DNA from: Chrysomallon squamiferum
Taxonomy: Eukaryota; Mollusca; Gastropoda; Neomphalida; Peltospiridae
Length of the DNA: 64,000 nt
Reading direction: 5' to 3'
Assembly: GCA_012295275.1 (NCBI GenBank)
Contig: CM022669.1
Location: 11,907,980 to 11,971,979, forward strand
The notes beneath the pieces are model-generated. The model saw nothing but the letters and a program-made list of their open reading frames with translations. It had not been told where the DNA came from and made no database searches. Of this stretch, positions 1 through 13,856 are shown piece after piece (position 1 is the first letter of the stretch; every line of letters starts with the position of its first letter). A program made the translations under genes and the position numbers.

Positions 1-843
1 AAACTGAATTAACTAAATTACCACCATTCAGAAATATAAATGTTCGCTTTTTTGTGTTTGTTTTTGTTTTTAAATATAAAAAAATCACGTTATAATTAAA
101 ACATAACTTTTAAAATAATTTTTAAAATGTTAATACTGTGCCCATGCTGAGTTACTAAAAATACAGTTATTTGTACAAAGCTGTGGAAAGGTGTAAATAA
201 AAGGTTCCTAGGTGCAAAAGGAATAAAGAGGCTCTAGAAGTAGCAACAATGGTTTCTTTTCTCTCTACAAAACACTCCGTATTGACATAAAAATTATTCA
301 AAAAAATAAAATAAATAAATAATAATAATAATAAATTTGCTGCAGAATTTGTATATTTCATTTCAGAATAATTAACAGATTTTCACACCTTCGTTTTATT
401 TTTTAAAAATCTTTAATGTTAAAATATTCTAGTAAACTATTTTACCTTTTGACCCTACAATACACTGTGTTGAGATGAAACATTATGTGCATTACTGTTT
501 GTTTCATAATGGGTCACATGGTACAAAGGTGTGTTAATGTACTTGGAAAAAAGCCCAATATTTTTTATACAAATACAGATAATATTTATCTTTGATCAAG
601 TGAAAATTATTTTAGTATCTTATGCAGATACATTCTCTCTCTCTCTCCCTCTCTCTCTCTCTCTCTCAGTATTAATATAAACCTATTAATAATGTTCAGA
701 TATACTTAAATAAATCTCTATAATTGAAAAATACTGCTGAACTTGAAGGACATTCCATTAACTGGTGTCATCTTCATTATTTGTTGGAATTACTCAAAAA
801 CCTGTTAAAAATTAAAATTAAATAAAAGATAATGAATACTTAC
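1..843. other. Intron of endophilin-A (partial), no exon seen
   Basis: This stretch lies downstream of endophilin coding exon 2 on the minus strand, so it should be intron 2 running off the window. It is AT-rich, with a CT microsatellite at about 633-666. I looked for the next endophilin exon, which would continue the BAR domain, and did not find it. Confidence 0.6.
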
Positions 844-989
844 TCTTTCCATTTCTGTGAATTCATCATCAAGTTCTGTTCCTTTAGCACCTCCAATCTT
901 TTCACTCATATACTGAAGATAAATAAAATCTTTCATTTACAGTTTTGCTGTGTATGTCTAAACATATATACACATATACATGCATACAA

Positions 990-1024
<35 letters not shown>

Positions 1025-2120
1025 TATATAAACATACACATACACAATTGCTATTCTATATTATATATGGGATCATTATATTGTTCAGTGAATTTAACAT
1101 TGCATTCTAACACAATAACCAATATATAAATCTCAGGAGAAGTGGATAAAAAGTATATATATATATATATATTTTTTTTAAATTGACTGAAAAAAAAAAA
1201 TAATAATACTAATAATGGATTAATTTTTATTTTATCTACTTTTCTTACAAACTGTGCACATTGTAATTTATATGATCTGCATATTGTACTGTAAGTAATG
1301 AAAGGCAATGACATTAATTTATTATTTAAGTTGTTTTGTTTTTGTTGTTTGTTTTTAATAATATTTTTCTTGTAATTAACACACACACAACAGACATATT
1401 AATGCAACTCCACATATATATATATAAACTCAACAATAAATAAAACATTAGGTATTACTTGATACTTTATTTATACTGAAATCATCCTGATGATAAACAA
1501 ATTACCAGATTGTTCTTTTAAGAAATTACGTTTTGCTGCGATTACAAATTTGTCTCTTGCCTGTTTATTTTCAGTTACAACTTTTTCTTTCCTTTTATTT
1601 GTTTAAACTTACTGATTAAAAGGAATATTTGTTGTATCGTAAGTAAATCACTTAGTAGCATAGATGAGGGTACTGATACACGCTTTTAATAATTTTGAAT
1701 ATACTCAATACTCATTATACTGTATTAAAGATATATTATATGATATACAATAATACATGATCATTTACATGTATATACTTCCTGAATCTAAAATTATATA
1801 TTCAGTTAATAGTCGTAATAGAACACAATGTCTTCAATGGTTAATAAATTAATAATAAAAATTACTGTTAATATCATAAATAAATTCAGTGTACCAAATC
1901 AAAAATATCAAACAAAAGACAGACAGATCGCATTTTGACAGGGGAGTTTTATGAATCAGAATGTGAACCGGTCGAAACACCTCAACATTTCTGTTCTATT
2001 GAAAGGAATATCGAATTAAGACATTACTATAACCAATGTAACAACAAATTAATAATTTCTGTTAATAAATAGTACCTGGTTAGCTTTGTTAAGCTGCTTC
2101 TTTAGCCCTGCAAACGACAT
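844..2120 (-). CDS. EndoA: Endophilin-A, first two coding exons (gene continues beyond window start)
   Basis: Endophilin-A is a BAR- and SH3-domain protein that bends membranes and recruits dynamin and synaptojanin in endocytosis. Two minus-strand exons are visible. Exon 1 (2076-2120) encodes MSFAGLKKQLNKANQ and ends at a GT donor. Exon 2 (844-912) encodes 23 residues, starting YMSEKIGGAKGTELDDEF and ending EMER, between a CAG acceptor and a GTAAGT donor. Both exons are phase 0. The N-terminal amphipathic helix H0 and the start of the BAR domain match this family closely and look more like invertebrate EndoA than vertebrate SH3GL1-3. Intron 1 is about 1.2 kb. The rest of the BAR domain and the SH3 domain lie outside the window. 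I see no break. The family call is secure from these 38 residues; the paralogue is not. Confidence 0.93.
913..2075 (-). other. Endophilin-A intron 1
   Basis: About 1.2 kb of AT-rich intron with an AT microsatellite at 991-1020 and shorter ones near 1155-1172 and 1414-1426. No coding exon was recognised. A less AT-rich patch near 1920-2030 could be an old repeat copy, but I cannot name it. Confidence 0.7.
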
Positions 2121-2631
2121 TATGTCAAAATGTTCAACGTATGTTCCTCTCTCGTGACTGATGTGAATTTCCTCCCACTAACAGGGCATCCCTGATGACA
2201 TCACAAGGGTGCTATTCACTTGATAGCAATTGTGACAAGTTAAAATTATGACCTGTTTAAAAGCTCATTAGTTGATGTGAACGATTTTATAATTTTAAAT
2301 AATGAATCAAAAGATTCAGTGACTATATATAGACAGAATTGTTATTATTGCCTTTTTAAAATAGTAGGTAAACAAACTATTAGGAACAGCTCTTTAATTT
2401 AGTTAATAAGTGTAGTGATTAAGTTAATAGTAAAAACGTAAATAAACAGAAAAATAAAGAAAAAATGAAAGAAAACAACAACCAAAAAAACAATGATATG
2501 AAGAAAAAAAAAAAAGACAAATATTTTTGTAAAATTAAAATTTTCAGGACTGAAAATTGCAGTTATCTAGAAAGAGATTTTTTTAATAAATTTATAAATA
2601 AAAAAAATATGTAGAATTACAAATTTCTATA

Positions 2632-2717
<86 letters not shown>

Positions 2718-5700
2718 AATTTCTGTGATAAATAAACATGGTTAAGATAGATATATAACAGATATATATATATATATATATATATATTATTTAGTTTTTA
2801 TATATACATAATAAAATATGTAAATATAGCGATACATTTGCAGAAGAGTAGCAGTTATCGAATATATGCTAATTAAGAATACCAATTTTCCTGTTATTAA
2901 TTTGAAACGTATTAAGATAATAACTTCATTATATTAAGTTAATCAGTTGCCATATATTTAAATCCAAATAATAAATTTGTTCTGACTGGATATCATTCTT
3001 TGTCACAGTATTCATTACAAAAATATTAATATCTCTAACAACTGGGTGAACATTGTTTCGATATCCAAATGTAAACTGTCGTGTAGATAATCGTCCCTCT
3101 AAAATCAAAAAACAGTAACATCCGGTTGTTTTCATTTCAGAAGTGGCACGCAAAACAAAATCTCATTTTGTAATGTCTCCTTTCATTTTTATTTCATTTT
3201 TAATATTGCCTAAGCCATTATTTTGCTTTAATTAGATTGCAGTATTAAGGAATAACAAATGTAACCAATTTACCCAATCGGCCTTCTCCGTGTATTTACT
3301 CCATTTTATTGTGACAGAATTTAACAATTTTGTTTCCACCGCGCCAATTTCAAAATCTAAGATTTTCACTGAGAACTTTACTTATCTTTACAGAAGTGTC
3401 GTATATATGAAAGTAAAATTATTAGGGTATTCAGGTATTCTGTCTTCCTACAAAATGTTATTATAGTAGGTTGTGGTCACTAATGTATTTGATGCTTTTG
3501 TTTGTATCATTTATTTTCAGTTTCAGTGCATTCTTCATAAAACTAATGACAAATGTTATTACTTTAACCAGTTTGTTATTTGACTTGATATTTAGAAACC
3601 TAACTTATTATCACTGTTAAATATATATATATATTGTTATTATTTATTTTATAATAATTACTTTTTTTGCATATAATTTCAGGATCCTTTTCATTATAAA
3701 TATCAAATTATATCAAAGCTTGAATTTATCTAGATAAATTAGTCATTCATAAAATTTCATGTCTTTTTTTTTTTTTTTTTTTTTTTGAAATATTGAAACA
3801 TGTATTTCTCTGATAGTCTAGCTTAATGTCAAGAAAACGTTTTTTGTTGTTATTGTCTGTTGTTTGGTTTTTTTGCTTTGTTACTGTTAACGAAACTTCC
3901 AGTTTTATCCACCTATTTATGTTATAATATTAAATTTATACACACACACTACATTATTCCTTATTTGTGTATTGCATCTTGTCAAGTATGATTCCAAGGT
4001 AGAATGACAAAATATATGTAGTTCATTTTCTGAACAATAAACTTGCAATAAATTGTACTGTAAATAATAAATAATTCAAATAAACAGTTTTTAAAAATTA
4101 AATTTATTAAACTGAATATATAAAATTAACACATTTATCTGTAAAATAAAACGTTTATTTTTTCTCACAAAAATAGATCTGTATACTTGAATACATTGCT
4201 TACACATGTATGAACTATCAATAATCACAAAACATTCCCAGAATTGCTTACACCCAAAGTGTTTATTGGTTGTTCAGATGTCTTCCTTATATGATGTATG
4301 TTTGCCATGTGCCAATGCCTGTTATTGTGGCACCAAAAATACAAGTTTTCTTACAATGAATTCAGTTCTGGTTTTTTAACAGTTCAAGAGGAAAGCAAAA
4401 AATAAGTATTATGATACTTATTCTCTCTATTAATATTTATAATTTATCTTGAAATAAAAAAAAATGTAATAAAAATAGATCTATGCTTTTGGTGCCAAAA
4501 TTCTGATGAATTTCCCTTTAATTCTGCTGTCCATAAGCATATCCTTATGATGTTAGATTGAAACAAAATAATAAAATTATTTAACAGGTAGATTTAATGT
4601 TAACATTTTACTGAGATAAACGTTTTATTAATTATGTACAGAAAAAACAAAATATTCAAACCAATATGTATTTGAAATTGCATGAAAATTAAATTAAATA
4701 AACACCAAAACACACCATACAGTTATATACATATTGCACACACACACACACACTCACACACAAAAATTCATTAACTTAAAAAAAATATATATTTTGAAAA
4801 CAACATTAAGAAATATATTAAAAACAAAAATATAATAACACAAATATAAAAATAATAACAACAAAAACAAAAAATCACTGGCATACATTAAACTTAGAAA
4901 TAAAAATTAATTTTACAAGCAATAAAATGTAAACAATATATTCCATGTACTGTGTTACTTGAATGTGTGACTGAAGTATACATACATGACTATAAAAATG
5001 GGATTAAAACTTTCAGACCACATACTTAAAACACCAACTATGTTGTCAATGTCTTCGAGTCATTTAAGATTTCACTCAAAAAACATGATTAGACTGAAAT
5101 AGAATGTCTGCCAGCAATAATTATAAAATACACAGATACGCAATCATCTAAAACTTAATTAAATAATAAATGAAAATACTATTTGACAACTTCTGAAAGT
5201 ATCTGTCAAATTTCAGTGCATAGCTGGTACAAATGTTATTTTGAATCATGTTTTTAGAAACTGAAACTAGTTGAACGAAACAGTTCTTGCTGTTTTTAAG
5301 AAAATAAATTAAGTAAAAGAAAATTAGTTTTAGATACTGAAGGACAGATTTTAACAAAGTATTCCTAATGAGCAAAAATTGAAATTTTGGTTTCTACAAA
5401 GAGAAAAAAAAACAAAAAATTAGTTTGATAAGCTTGGTTCTATACTTTGTTGCAGAACTACTTTCAGTGGATTATGAATTATCAGTTCCCTGAGATTTCA
5501 TGAAAGATACTTGTTAGAATACATTTAAAAAAAAAAAATGCATATAACCTCCTTGAACTAATGCCTCTTTTTTTTTTATCATTAATTTCCTAAAATTTAT
5601 AATTTGACAGATAAAAGTTAACAGTTAATCTGAATACAATATATTTTTGTTACCCAGTTCAGTACTACTGATTATAAAGATTAATTACATTGTTATCATG

Positions 5701-6382
5701 CTTTATATTTCTTTCCGGTTCTTCCCACACTACAACTTAACTGAATGCAAAAGTTTTGTTTTTGATTACAAAAATACAACAAACTGAAGATGCAAGAAAT
5801 ATACCTTGCACACATTTTCAGTGGAACTGCAAAATTACCAATATTAATTAAAATATATTTGTATACATGTTACTTTTTAAAATATTTTTAAACAAATCGG
5901 GTATCATTTTGACAGAAATCTTATTTTAACCTTAACAGCATATGATAAAACATTTTCATTTAAAGATGATACTTAGCCAAAGCTGTGGATAAATGGTGAC
6001 AATACATACAAAAGAACAATGTAACAATGTTATTTTTATAATTTTCCGCGATAAACAAACTATTTATGACTAATCTTTGGCTAAGCTGTTTTATAAACTT
6101 ATTATTACCATATACCTAAAAGTTCCCACCCCAAATTTGGCATTAATAAAAAGCTCAAAAGTTTCTTTGAATGACAGAAGGGAAAAATGGGCTTGAATCT
6201 TAAATTTTCCAAGATCTATTCTAGTGCAATATATAGCATGAGTCAAATAAATAATCTGAAATGGTTGTATATATTTACTTATATATCTGCCCTAAACAAT
6301 ATTTATTTTAGCTGAAATTAATTTTTTGGGGATGACATTAGTTACTAAGAGTTGGTAAAGTTATTTTTTTTAAATGAAATAC
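2121..6382. other. Intergenic: endophilin upstream region and probable DUF1761-gene 3' UTR
   Basis: This 4.3-kb stretch has no supportable coding exon. It should contain the endophilin 5' UTR and promoter near 2121-2300, and the 3' UTR of the minus-strand DUF1761 gene toward 6382. Repeats seen are a compound CT then AT microsatellite at 2634-2714, an AT tract at 2761-2790 and a CA tract near 4737-4762. The open frame at 2929-3153 (-) has no recognisable domain and was not called. Confidence 0.6.
2634..2714. repeat. Compound (CT)n(AT)n microsatellite
   Basis: A pure CT dinucleotide run of about 49 bases passes directly into an AT run of about 32 bases. A separate AT tract follows at 2761-2790. 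Confidence 0.97.
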
Positions 6383-6967
6383 TTATTTAAAGTAGGTAAT
6401 GGAAGAACACATCAGTGCTAGGACAGCTGCATTGTAGGCATGATCAATAAGGAAGACAACCATTGACTGAGTGTTGAAGGCAACATGGGGAATATCAGCA
6501 ATGGAAATAAGAGCAGCAAGACCAAGGCCAGTTTGAGCAGCTTCTGACACACATTCAATTTGAAATAACCTGACAAAACAAATTGATTAAATTATAAAAG
6601 TTATAAAGTAGAATTATAAGTTATTAATTATGAAATATATTATCAAATAATATCTTCTAAATAATTATGACATTTAAAAAGATGTCTTTAAGTTCACAAT
6701 AATAAACACACATACATACACATACTGATAAAAATAATAAAATTTAAAAAATTAAATTACTTACGGCATAATGTATGAGAGAAGAAGTACCATAGTTGTT
6801 TGAGCTACAAATGATAAAGCACATGCACATGCATTACATTCAGGTTTTTTAGTTGTTGTACCAGGAAATGCATACTTGCACCATACACTGCCAAATAGAA
6901 ATCGTGAGTACCAAACCAGTTGCAAAAACTGACTTGCAAAAAGGCCAGCAAGAGCACCCAAGAGCAT
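6383..6967 (-). CDS. DUF1761 family small membrane protein
   Basis: Two coding exons are joined. Exon A is 6765-6972, with the ATG at 6965-6967 just inside the acceptor, and exon B is 6383-6569, ending in TAA. The junction is phase 2 (CC|G) and gives 129 residues. The N-terminus MLLGALAGLF is a hydrophobic helix, followed by an LVWYSRFLFGSVW motif. This fits the DUF1761 signature of a WYSP-like turn and then F-G-x-x-W after the first helix. Further hydrophobic segments follow at about 46-70, 80-100 and near the C-terminus, where LIDHAYNAAVLALM resembles the family's last helix. The family consists of small four-helix membrane proteins of unknown function. The ATG choice is supported by the preceding exon carrying no frame. 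A GTAAGT donor at 7592-7587 marks a 5' non-coding exon. Family assignment is from motif memory and is moderately sure. Confidence 0.75.
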
Positions 6968-6972
6968 TTTTT

Positions 6973-7401
6973 CTGAGAAAAAAAAAATAAAAACAACCAA
7001 GATAGATGTAGCTTTAGCAATGACACTTTTATATTTTGATAACAGTACAAAGAAAAATAACAATGTTAATAATAATAAATAAACAATTTCTTTTTTTATT
7101 ATTATTTTTGTTTTTATTATATTAATACAAAATCTATTTAAATATTAACTTTCAAGTTCTTAAATTATCTATTAACAATACACATATGTATACTAATGTG
7201 AACAAAACAAAGTATTTATAAATATATTTATATATTTATATTTATTATAAAATTACATTTTTTTCCTGACATATTTTCCGATGAACACGTTATACAATTT
7301 TGTTATTGTTGTTATTAATTTATTCTACAGTGGAAAAAGTGGATATCAGTGAACAGTAATAATAATAAAAATTAGAATAAATAATAATAATAATAATAAT
7401 A

Positions 7402-7471
<70 letters not shown>

Positions 7472-8429
7472 TTATTAATTAAATAATTAATAAAAACACA
7501 TAATATGGATCATTCTAACTTAAAATAACAAACCAAAAAATTACTATTTAAAATGAACACTTCTTATCTAAATTTGGCGTTGGTCAACTTACATTTCAAC
7601 GCAAGCGTTTCTTTGAGCGTAGTCTTGATGTTCACTTTAAAAAATGGCGTCTGCTAAACTTCCAGAGAAAGAAAATTTTATTATAAAAGTTTAAAATGTC
7701 ATTTTCAGCCGAAATAAAATTCCATTCAAATGCAGGTTTACAATAAATATAGTTATTATTCTGACCAATTATTGTTCCCTAATTAGTTAAAATAAAATAA
7801 ATAATAAATTAAATTTTAAAAAAAACACAATTTAATTAAATCACAAAACCGTTCTCATAACGTGAACTGATATGTCAAATAAAAAGTCTTCTGCTTTAAA
7901 TTTTGTCAAGAGATAAAAAAAATTAAAAGTTTTAACATGATATTAATATTTAAATTATTATCTATTTTTCTGAAAAAACTCACAAGAATCGGTGAACTGT
8001 GAATAATTTTGAGTAAGTTATATTCCCGCTAAAAACAAGGCAAAATATGCAGATTTTTAGAAGAATAACGGCTAGCCAATCCGAATTTCGCCCAAGTTTT
8101 CCGATCTTTTACGATCTTACCATTCGTGATGTATCGATTAGTTCCGGGATTATGTTATGGTGGAAATGCATCTTTGGACGCGTAAATTTTTGGAAGGAGT
8201 TAAAATTACTGAAAAGAAAAGATAATTATACTGATTCATGTATGGTCTTTCTGTTTGATGTCTAATAATTTGTTTAGTGATTTTCTTGTATTAATTTTCC
8301 AATGAATACGTCTTTATTTTATTTTTACGAAACAGTAATAATTCGTCTGTTTCCGAGAATGTTCCGGCATTCCGAGCCAAAAACAAAAACTACCACAAGT
8401 TGATGATGGGTTAATAGAGAAATAAAATT
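6973..8429. promoter_or_regulatory. Intron, 5' non-coding exon and probable shared promoter between DUF1761 gene (-) and SNAPC3 (+)
   Basis: The two genes diverge from this interval. On the minus strand a likely 5' UTR exon ends at 7593, next to a GTAAGT donor, and splices to the acceptor at 6973-6975. On the plus strand SNAPC3 begins at 8430. The intron contains a long AAT repeat at about 7362-7470. No TATA box can be named with confidence in this AT-rich DNA. The small open frame at 8047-8265 is not supported. Confidence 0.5.
7362..7470. repeat. (AAT)n trinucleotide microsatellite
   Basis: About 35 AAT/ATA units with a few interruptions, in the intron of the DUF1761 gene. Confidence 0.95.
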
Positions 8430-8820
8430 ATGGAAACCTCTGTTGGGTCAAATGATTTTCAAGTTTCAGAATATATAAATATTGGTAGTTTTATTAATGA
8501 ATGGGATGATTCGGCCCGTTCATCATGTGAAACACCAATAGAAGGAACGAACGAAAGATATAAACTGGCTGAAAAAATGGGAATAAGTGACGAAACGGTA
8601 GACGAACTAACTGATGTATGCAGGTAAAATAAACAAATAAATGAAAAAAAAAAAAGTTACTAAATTTTAAAGGTAAAAGCTATTGCATGGTAAATACGGC
8701 AACTTATTACAGAAATACAGTTCACTGTTGATTTATTCCACACTGTAAAATCCGTTTGAAAGTTACTCTTCGTGCATTATGCATGTTATTGTTACTGAAT
8801 ATCTTCTTTCATGTTTTATA

Positions 8821-8865
<45 letters not shown>

Positions 8866-10015
8866 TTTTTTTTTTTTTTTTTTTATTATTATTTTTTTTT
8901 TTTCCAGTGTAGATGTTTTACAATCAGGAAATGAACCAAGTAAGCAAAATCTTCTCAAGCAGATACCCAAAGATGTGGATTTGTTTTCTGTAAGGTGAGA
9001 ATATAAACAGTTTTCAGTTTTGATGTTAATTTTGAATTCTACACATAGTTTATATTTTGTCATCTGGATTTCAAAAACAAAACAAAAAAAGAAACCCACT
9101 CTGACAGAGCATATAACTTCATGTTAAATATAAGAAATGTTTAGAAATTTCCTGTTATACAAAATGAAATATTAAGGGATTATTATTAGTAGTAGTATTA
9201 TTATTCTGCTTTAATAATACTGTATTATCAAACATTGTATGATTTCTTAAACATCATGACGCTTAATAAAAAGTAACAGCTATGTAAATAATGCAATTAT
9301 TTTATTTTATTATTATCATCAACATCATCATCATCATCATGAAGCAGCAGCTGTAGTATCTAATATGTTTCAGATTTCAGAAATATGAGCTAGAACTCAG
9401 AAATGATGCAGCCTATAGACAGCTTGTTGCAAGGAACATGAAATATAACATGTCAGAAAACATAAAGGTATTATATATCTTTAGTTTACACTTAATTAAG
9501 AACTTTCACTGGTGTCAGTCATAGACATTACTTGTCCACTGTTAAAAGCAATTTCTTGTAGTTCATTAAAACTGATCTTTTTTTTTTTTCATTTAAAAAT
9601 CCCAGTAATAATAAAATAAGAATGGAAGCTGACATAATGTAATTTTAACATACAACACTGAAGTTAACCAGAAGCATAATGATCAGATGAAATTTCATTT
9701 GTTTTATGTTTTTAGTGTTCAGATCATCATCAACAGGTGAAGACAAATATAGAAATGCCTGTTCCTGTACCTAATGTTGTTTTGACTGTTACTATCCATA
9801 GACCTTACATTCCAGGACCAAATGCAAAAGTAAATACATGTGTATATTTTATACCAAAACATACTTGAATGTATATAACACATGTCAGTGTGTGTTTAAC
9901 CAAAGATGCTTGAAAATCAGTTTTATTAACATATCATATTTATTAACACATACACACACACACACACACACTTGCATACCTACCACTGTACAACACACCA
10001 TTTTCCCTTTAACTG

Positions 10016-10095
<80 letters not shown>

Positions 10096-12432
10096 AGGTG
10101 TGTTTGTGTACATGTATATTTAATAACAAAATTAACTATTTTCTGATGCATGTGTTTCAGCTCAGGCAAGATGACACCTTTTTGGTTCTTGGAACACAGA
10201 AACTGACAGAACTTCGAGATGTCATCACATGTGTCACTGATTTAACTGTAGCTGGCGACTTCAGTGATAACCCAGACACAACAAACTTCAGTCATGCCAA
10301 AGTAATTTATATTTCTTAGTTTTTCAGTATTTTAGCAAAAACAGAGATTCTACTGAATTTTTATTTTCATATTTGATGTTTGGTTATAGACAAACACACC
10401 CAGAGGTAGATTTAGAGAAATTCTCTGAAAATTGTTATTTTCGTCAAAAAACATATGCAAATGCTATACAATTGCATAGTAATTATTTTAGTAAAAATAT
10501 GGTTTGGTTTAGTTTATTGCTTTCTTTGTTTTACTATTATTGTTTAAATTATTATAATTTTTGTATTTGTAATTTTTCAGGATCTTTTCAAATCTGGCTT
10601 CTTTTTCATGGAAGGGATTTTTTACGATGATATGAGAGACCCCATGAACAGAAGATACAGCAAGTATGATTTTCTCTCTTGTATAAAACAGTGAAATGTG
10701 TGTGAACGTATTATTACATGCAAAGATATATTTAAACTTCAGTGAATGGAAACACATTTAATTTGATTTTTAGATTATAATTATCTTATAGTTAGACTCA
10801 GTATGTTACAAGAACTGCAGACAAACTATCTGATCACAGGACAGGTTTATTTTAACAGTGGGAAAAAAAATATGTTTATTTATAAGGAAATATTGAAACA
10901 AATCATTAATAGTTTAAAAATGGATATTACTTACAGTCTTGCAAACCAAGTTGTTATGTCACCAAATTGGTTATTTCAGCCTCAGTATAACACCCATTGT
11001 ATGACACAGATAAAATAACAATTTTAAAAAACAACAAATAATAGTTACAATAATATTTTATTAATCTCTTAACATTTATATCAATTTTAAAACTGATAAT
11101 GAGCTTAATTACATATTATAATCTTGGAGATCATAATAAAATAATATAAAATAAAATAAATGTTTACTTGTAATTATTCATTTGATTTTTTCTTCAGGGA
11201 GATTATCGAATGGTCAAAACAACCTTCTCATGGACAGAATTCATTTGTAGCAAAAAATATGGAGGATGCAACTTTCTCTGATCTCACCATTCGTCTTGGC
11301 CAGCCATATCTCTACATGCATCAAGGCAACTGTGAACATATTATTATTATTAGTGACATAAGGTATGTTAAATATCATTGTTGGCAAATAATCATTCATC
11401 ATTTCTGCAAGGCTAAATTTTATTACATATTTTATAATTAACTGATAATTTTAATTTTATAAAGAAAATGATGAGATGAAAGTTTTAAAGGATTGAAAAC
11501 TGCCCAGTTGTTTCTTATTAATGAAAATGGATAACAATTTTAAAAGAAGAGTTATTATTACAAATGCATCATCTCTGAGGAGTGGACCCATATCACACCT
11601 GCACCTGTTTATGGGTATGATGGATAATAAAACTTGTTTCAGCCATATTGATAGCTTTCCTTCCCATTTATTTCTGACAGTTCAGTCAATGTTTCATTAT
11701 TATCTTTAATCATCAAATTATTAGATTTTATCTTTAATAATTAAACAATGTTTGTTAATGCTTTTTTAGATTGCTGCATTCATCCGATCCACAAGATGTC
11801 AAAAGTTATCCCTTTAAAACAAGACATAAACGTTCAAGGAGAACTATATGCAGAGCATGCATGACAGGGACAACAAAGTATACAGCATTTTTTTTAATCC
11901 GTTGACTGTAATAATTAAGATATCAATTCTTTCAGAGCTGTCAGTAGTAAAAAGCATGAAAACAGTTACTGTGGGAAATCAACATTTGAAACAAAAAAGG
12001 AAATTTGTTATTAGAAAATCTTCATGAGATAAATATAACTCAGTTAATTATTTCTGTAGTAATATTTATAAAGTGACCCACTGACTTCCAGTTACAAATA
12101 CATTTTTTAAAATATATATAAATAAATAAATAAACAATACACAGGTATTTATTTTTCTCAGGATATTTATTCATTTTTGAGAAACAAGGTTTAAGAAGGT
12201 TAAAATATATTAATAAACATTTCTGACATATTTCTTGTTCAAAATATTTTTGTTAAAATTCCTAATAATAGTTGTTTGTTTTTTCAGATGGATGATTGAG
12301 AAAAGCAATCTAATTCCTGACAGTCCATGCTTTCTTTGTAACATCTGTTTTAAAATGCTGCTATATGACAAGAACAACAAAAAGATTGGCAATTTCGAAG
12401 CACAAAAATTCTATGATACTGCAGTAAAATAA
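8430..12432 (+). CDS. SNAPC3: snRNA-activating protein complex subunit 3 (SNAP50)
   Basis: SNAPC3 is the DNA-contacting subunit of SNAPc, which binds the proximal sequence element of snRNA promoters and recruits Pol II or Pol III. Nine exons join in frame: 8430-8623, 8908-8994, 9374-9467, 9716-9829, 10161-10301, 10581-10663, 11198-11362, 11770-11877 and 12288-12432, giving 376 residues (human about 411). The N-terminal ~90 residues are acidic and poorly conserved. The conserved SNAP50 core starts around VVLTVTIHRPY (exon 4) and includes FLVLGTQKLTELRD and GFFFMEGIFYDDMR. It ends in the C-terminal cysteine region: CRAC at 320-323 and CFLCNIC at 343-349, a probable zinc site. The start ATG has A at -3. 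AATAAA signals lie at 12460 and 12522. The exon 2 acceptor sits behind a long TTA/poly-T tract. All splice sites are GT-AG and nothing is broken. Confidence 0.95.
8823..8902. repeat. (TTA)n plus poly-T tract abutting SNAPC3 exon 2 acceptor
   Basis: About 14 TTA units run into a T tract of roughly 20 bases, then more TTA and T. The stretch ends in the CAG acceptor at 8905-8907, so the repeat acts as the polypyrimidine tract. Confidence 0.9.
9950..10093. repeat. (CA)n and long (TC)n microsatellites in SNAPC3 intron 4
   Basis: A CA run at about 9951-9971 is followed by a pure TC run of about 75 bases at 10019-10093. Exon 5 begins 68 bases further on. Confidence 0.97.
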
Positions 12433-12459
12433 CCTGACATCTACAATAATCTGCCCATA

Positions 12460-12527
12460 AATAAACAGCCAGCTATAAACTGTTGGTAATTATTACTCAT
12501 TTCCAGAGTAACTGTCTCTGAAATAAA
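12460..12527 (+). terminator. SNAPC3 polyadenylation signals
   Basis: AATAAA occurs at 12460-12465 and again at 12522-12527, 28 and 90 bases after the SNAPC3 stop codon. Which one is used cannot be seen. The DNA is AT-rich, so chance matches are possible. Confidence 0.55.
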
Positions 12528-13802
12528 CATTTTACAAAGAGAGAAGGAAATGTGAGATAGTGTTGTGAGTTGGCTGAAAGCTGTGACACTATTCCACACA
12601 GAAAGTTATCTTCAGAAACGATCCTGAAATATTTATTGAGTGGAAATAGTATGAGCTTCATTTAGCAAGTGAAAACCTTTTGCAAGTTCTGCTTTGACTC
12701 CAAGAACAAGAACACATAAACGTTAAACAAAACAGAAAAAGTGTTGTAAAGTCTTTTTGCATAACTAGAAATTATAATCCAAGTCAAAATTACTAATTAT
12801 TGTACTTGAAATAGTTGACCCACCGCTGCCATGGAAAAGACATGTAAAATTACTTTAGTGAAATATATCTTCATAACCACAACAGCAATGTTGTCAGTAA
12901 AATTGTATACAAACAGTGAATGGAAGAATACAAATCATTTAACACCTTGTCAGTAAAGGGAAATAACTTTATTTCAACATTTATATTATAAGTCCAGATA
13001 ATTATATAACAAGACTGCAATAAACAATATAATTTAAATGCAACACAATAATTTATTTTGAAGCATTAAGTCAATGAATAAATGATTCTTGACAACATAA
13101 AGCATTTTATATAATTAATAGATAATTCCCTTGAAAATTGGCTTATAAGAATTGGGATTGTTAATTGATAAAGTAAATTTTATTTTGTGTCTGTAGTTTT
13201 AATTATTTTGAATACTTTATCAGAAATTGGTAAAATAACTATTTAATAAGTGTGTGTGTGTCTTCATCATTTGAAGTGAGTAGGCTATGAGCACCTGTGC
13301 TGGGTCTTTGGTTTTGTGTGCACCTTAAGCACTTTCCCAAATGGACAAATAGAGTGAAATATAGTGAAAACTCTCTTTTGACATTTCAGTTTGAATACCA
13401 TTTCACCCCTTCACTAAAAAGCCTGAAATCAAAATGAAAACTGAAACATGACCAATTGCCAAATACTGAATTAGAACTAATATGGGACAGCTCTCAAAAA
13501 AGGTTTTGAAAAGAAACTGTTTAGGCACTAAATAACGATATTAACATAAATGTTATATTTTTTATGCACATGTTGTTTGTTATTTGTTTGGTTTTTAATG
13601 AAACTACTCCTTAAAAATAAATAAGTCCTTTCTTCTGGAAGTTTGTCCACTATATAATAATATGAATTACCATTTTTGCTCTTTAGATACAGATACGGTA
13701 TTTAACTATATTTTTAATTTTGATATTTCTTGATTGTCAAAATATTCAAACATATTTTCTTTTATTTGGTTTGGAAACATTTGTTTTAATTTTTTCATTA
13801 TA

Positions 13803-13856
<54 letters not shown>

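Noticed and set aside
832-1386. Frames of 92 and 111 codons
   Set aside because: AT- and CA-repeat translation within endophilin intron 1. The plus-strand one is antisense to endophilin exon 2.
2929-3153. 74-codon minus-strand frame upstream of endophilin
   Set aside because: No domain, no repeats of family motifs, no convincing splice context.
9838-10169. About 100-codon frames on both strands
   Set aside because: They are translations of CA and TC microsatellites in SNAPC3 intron 4.
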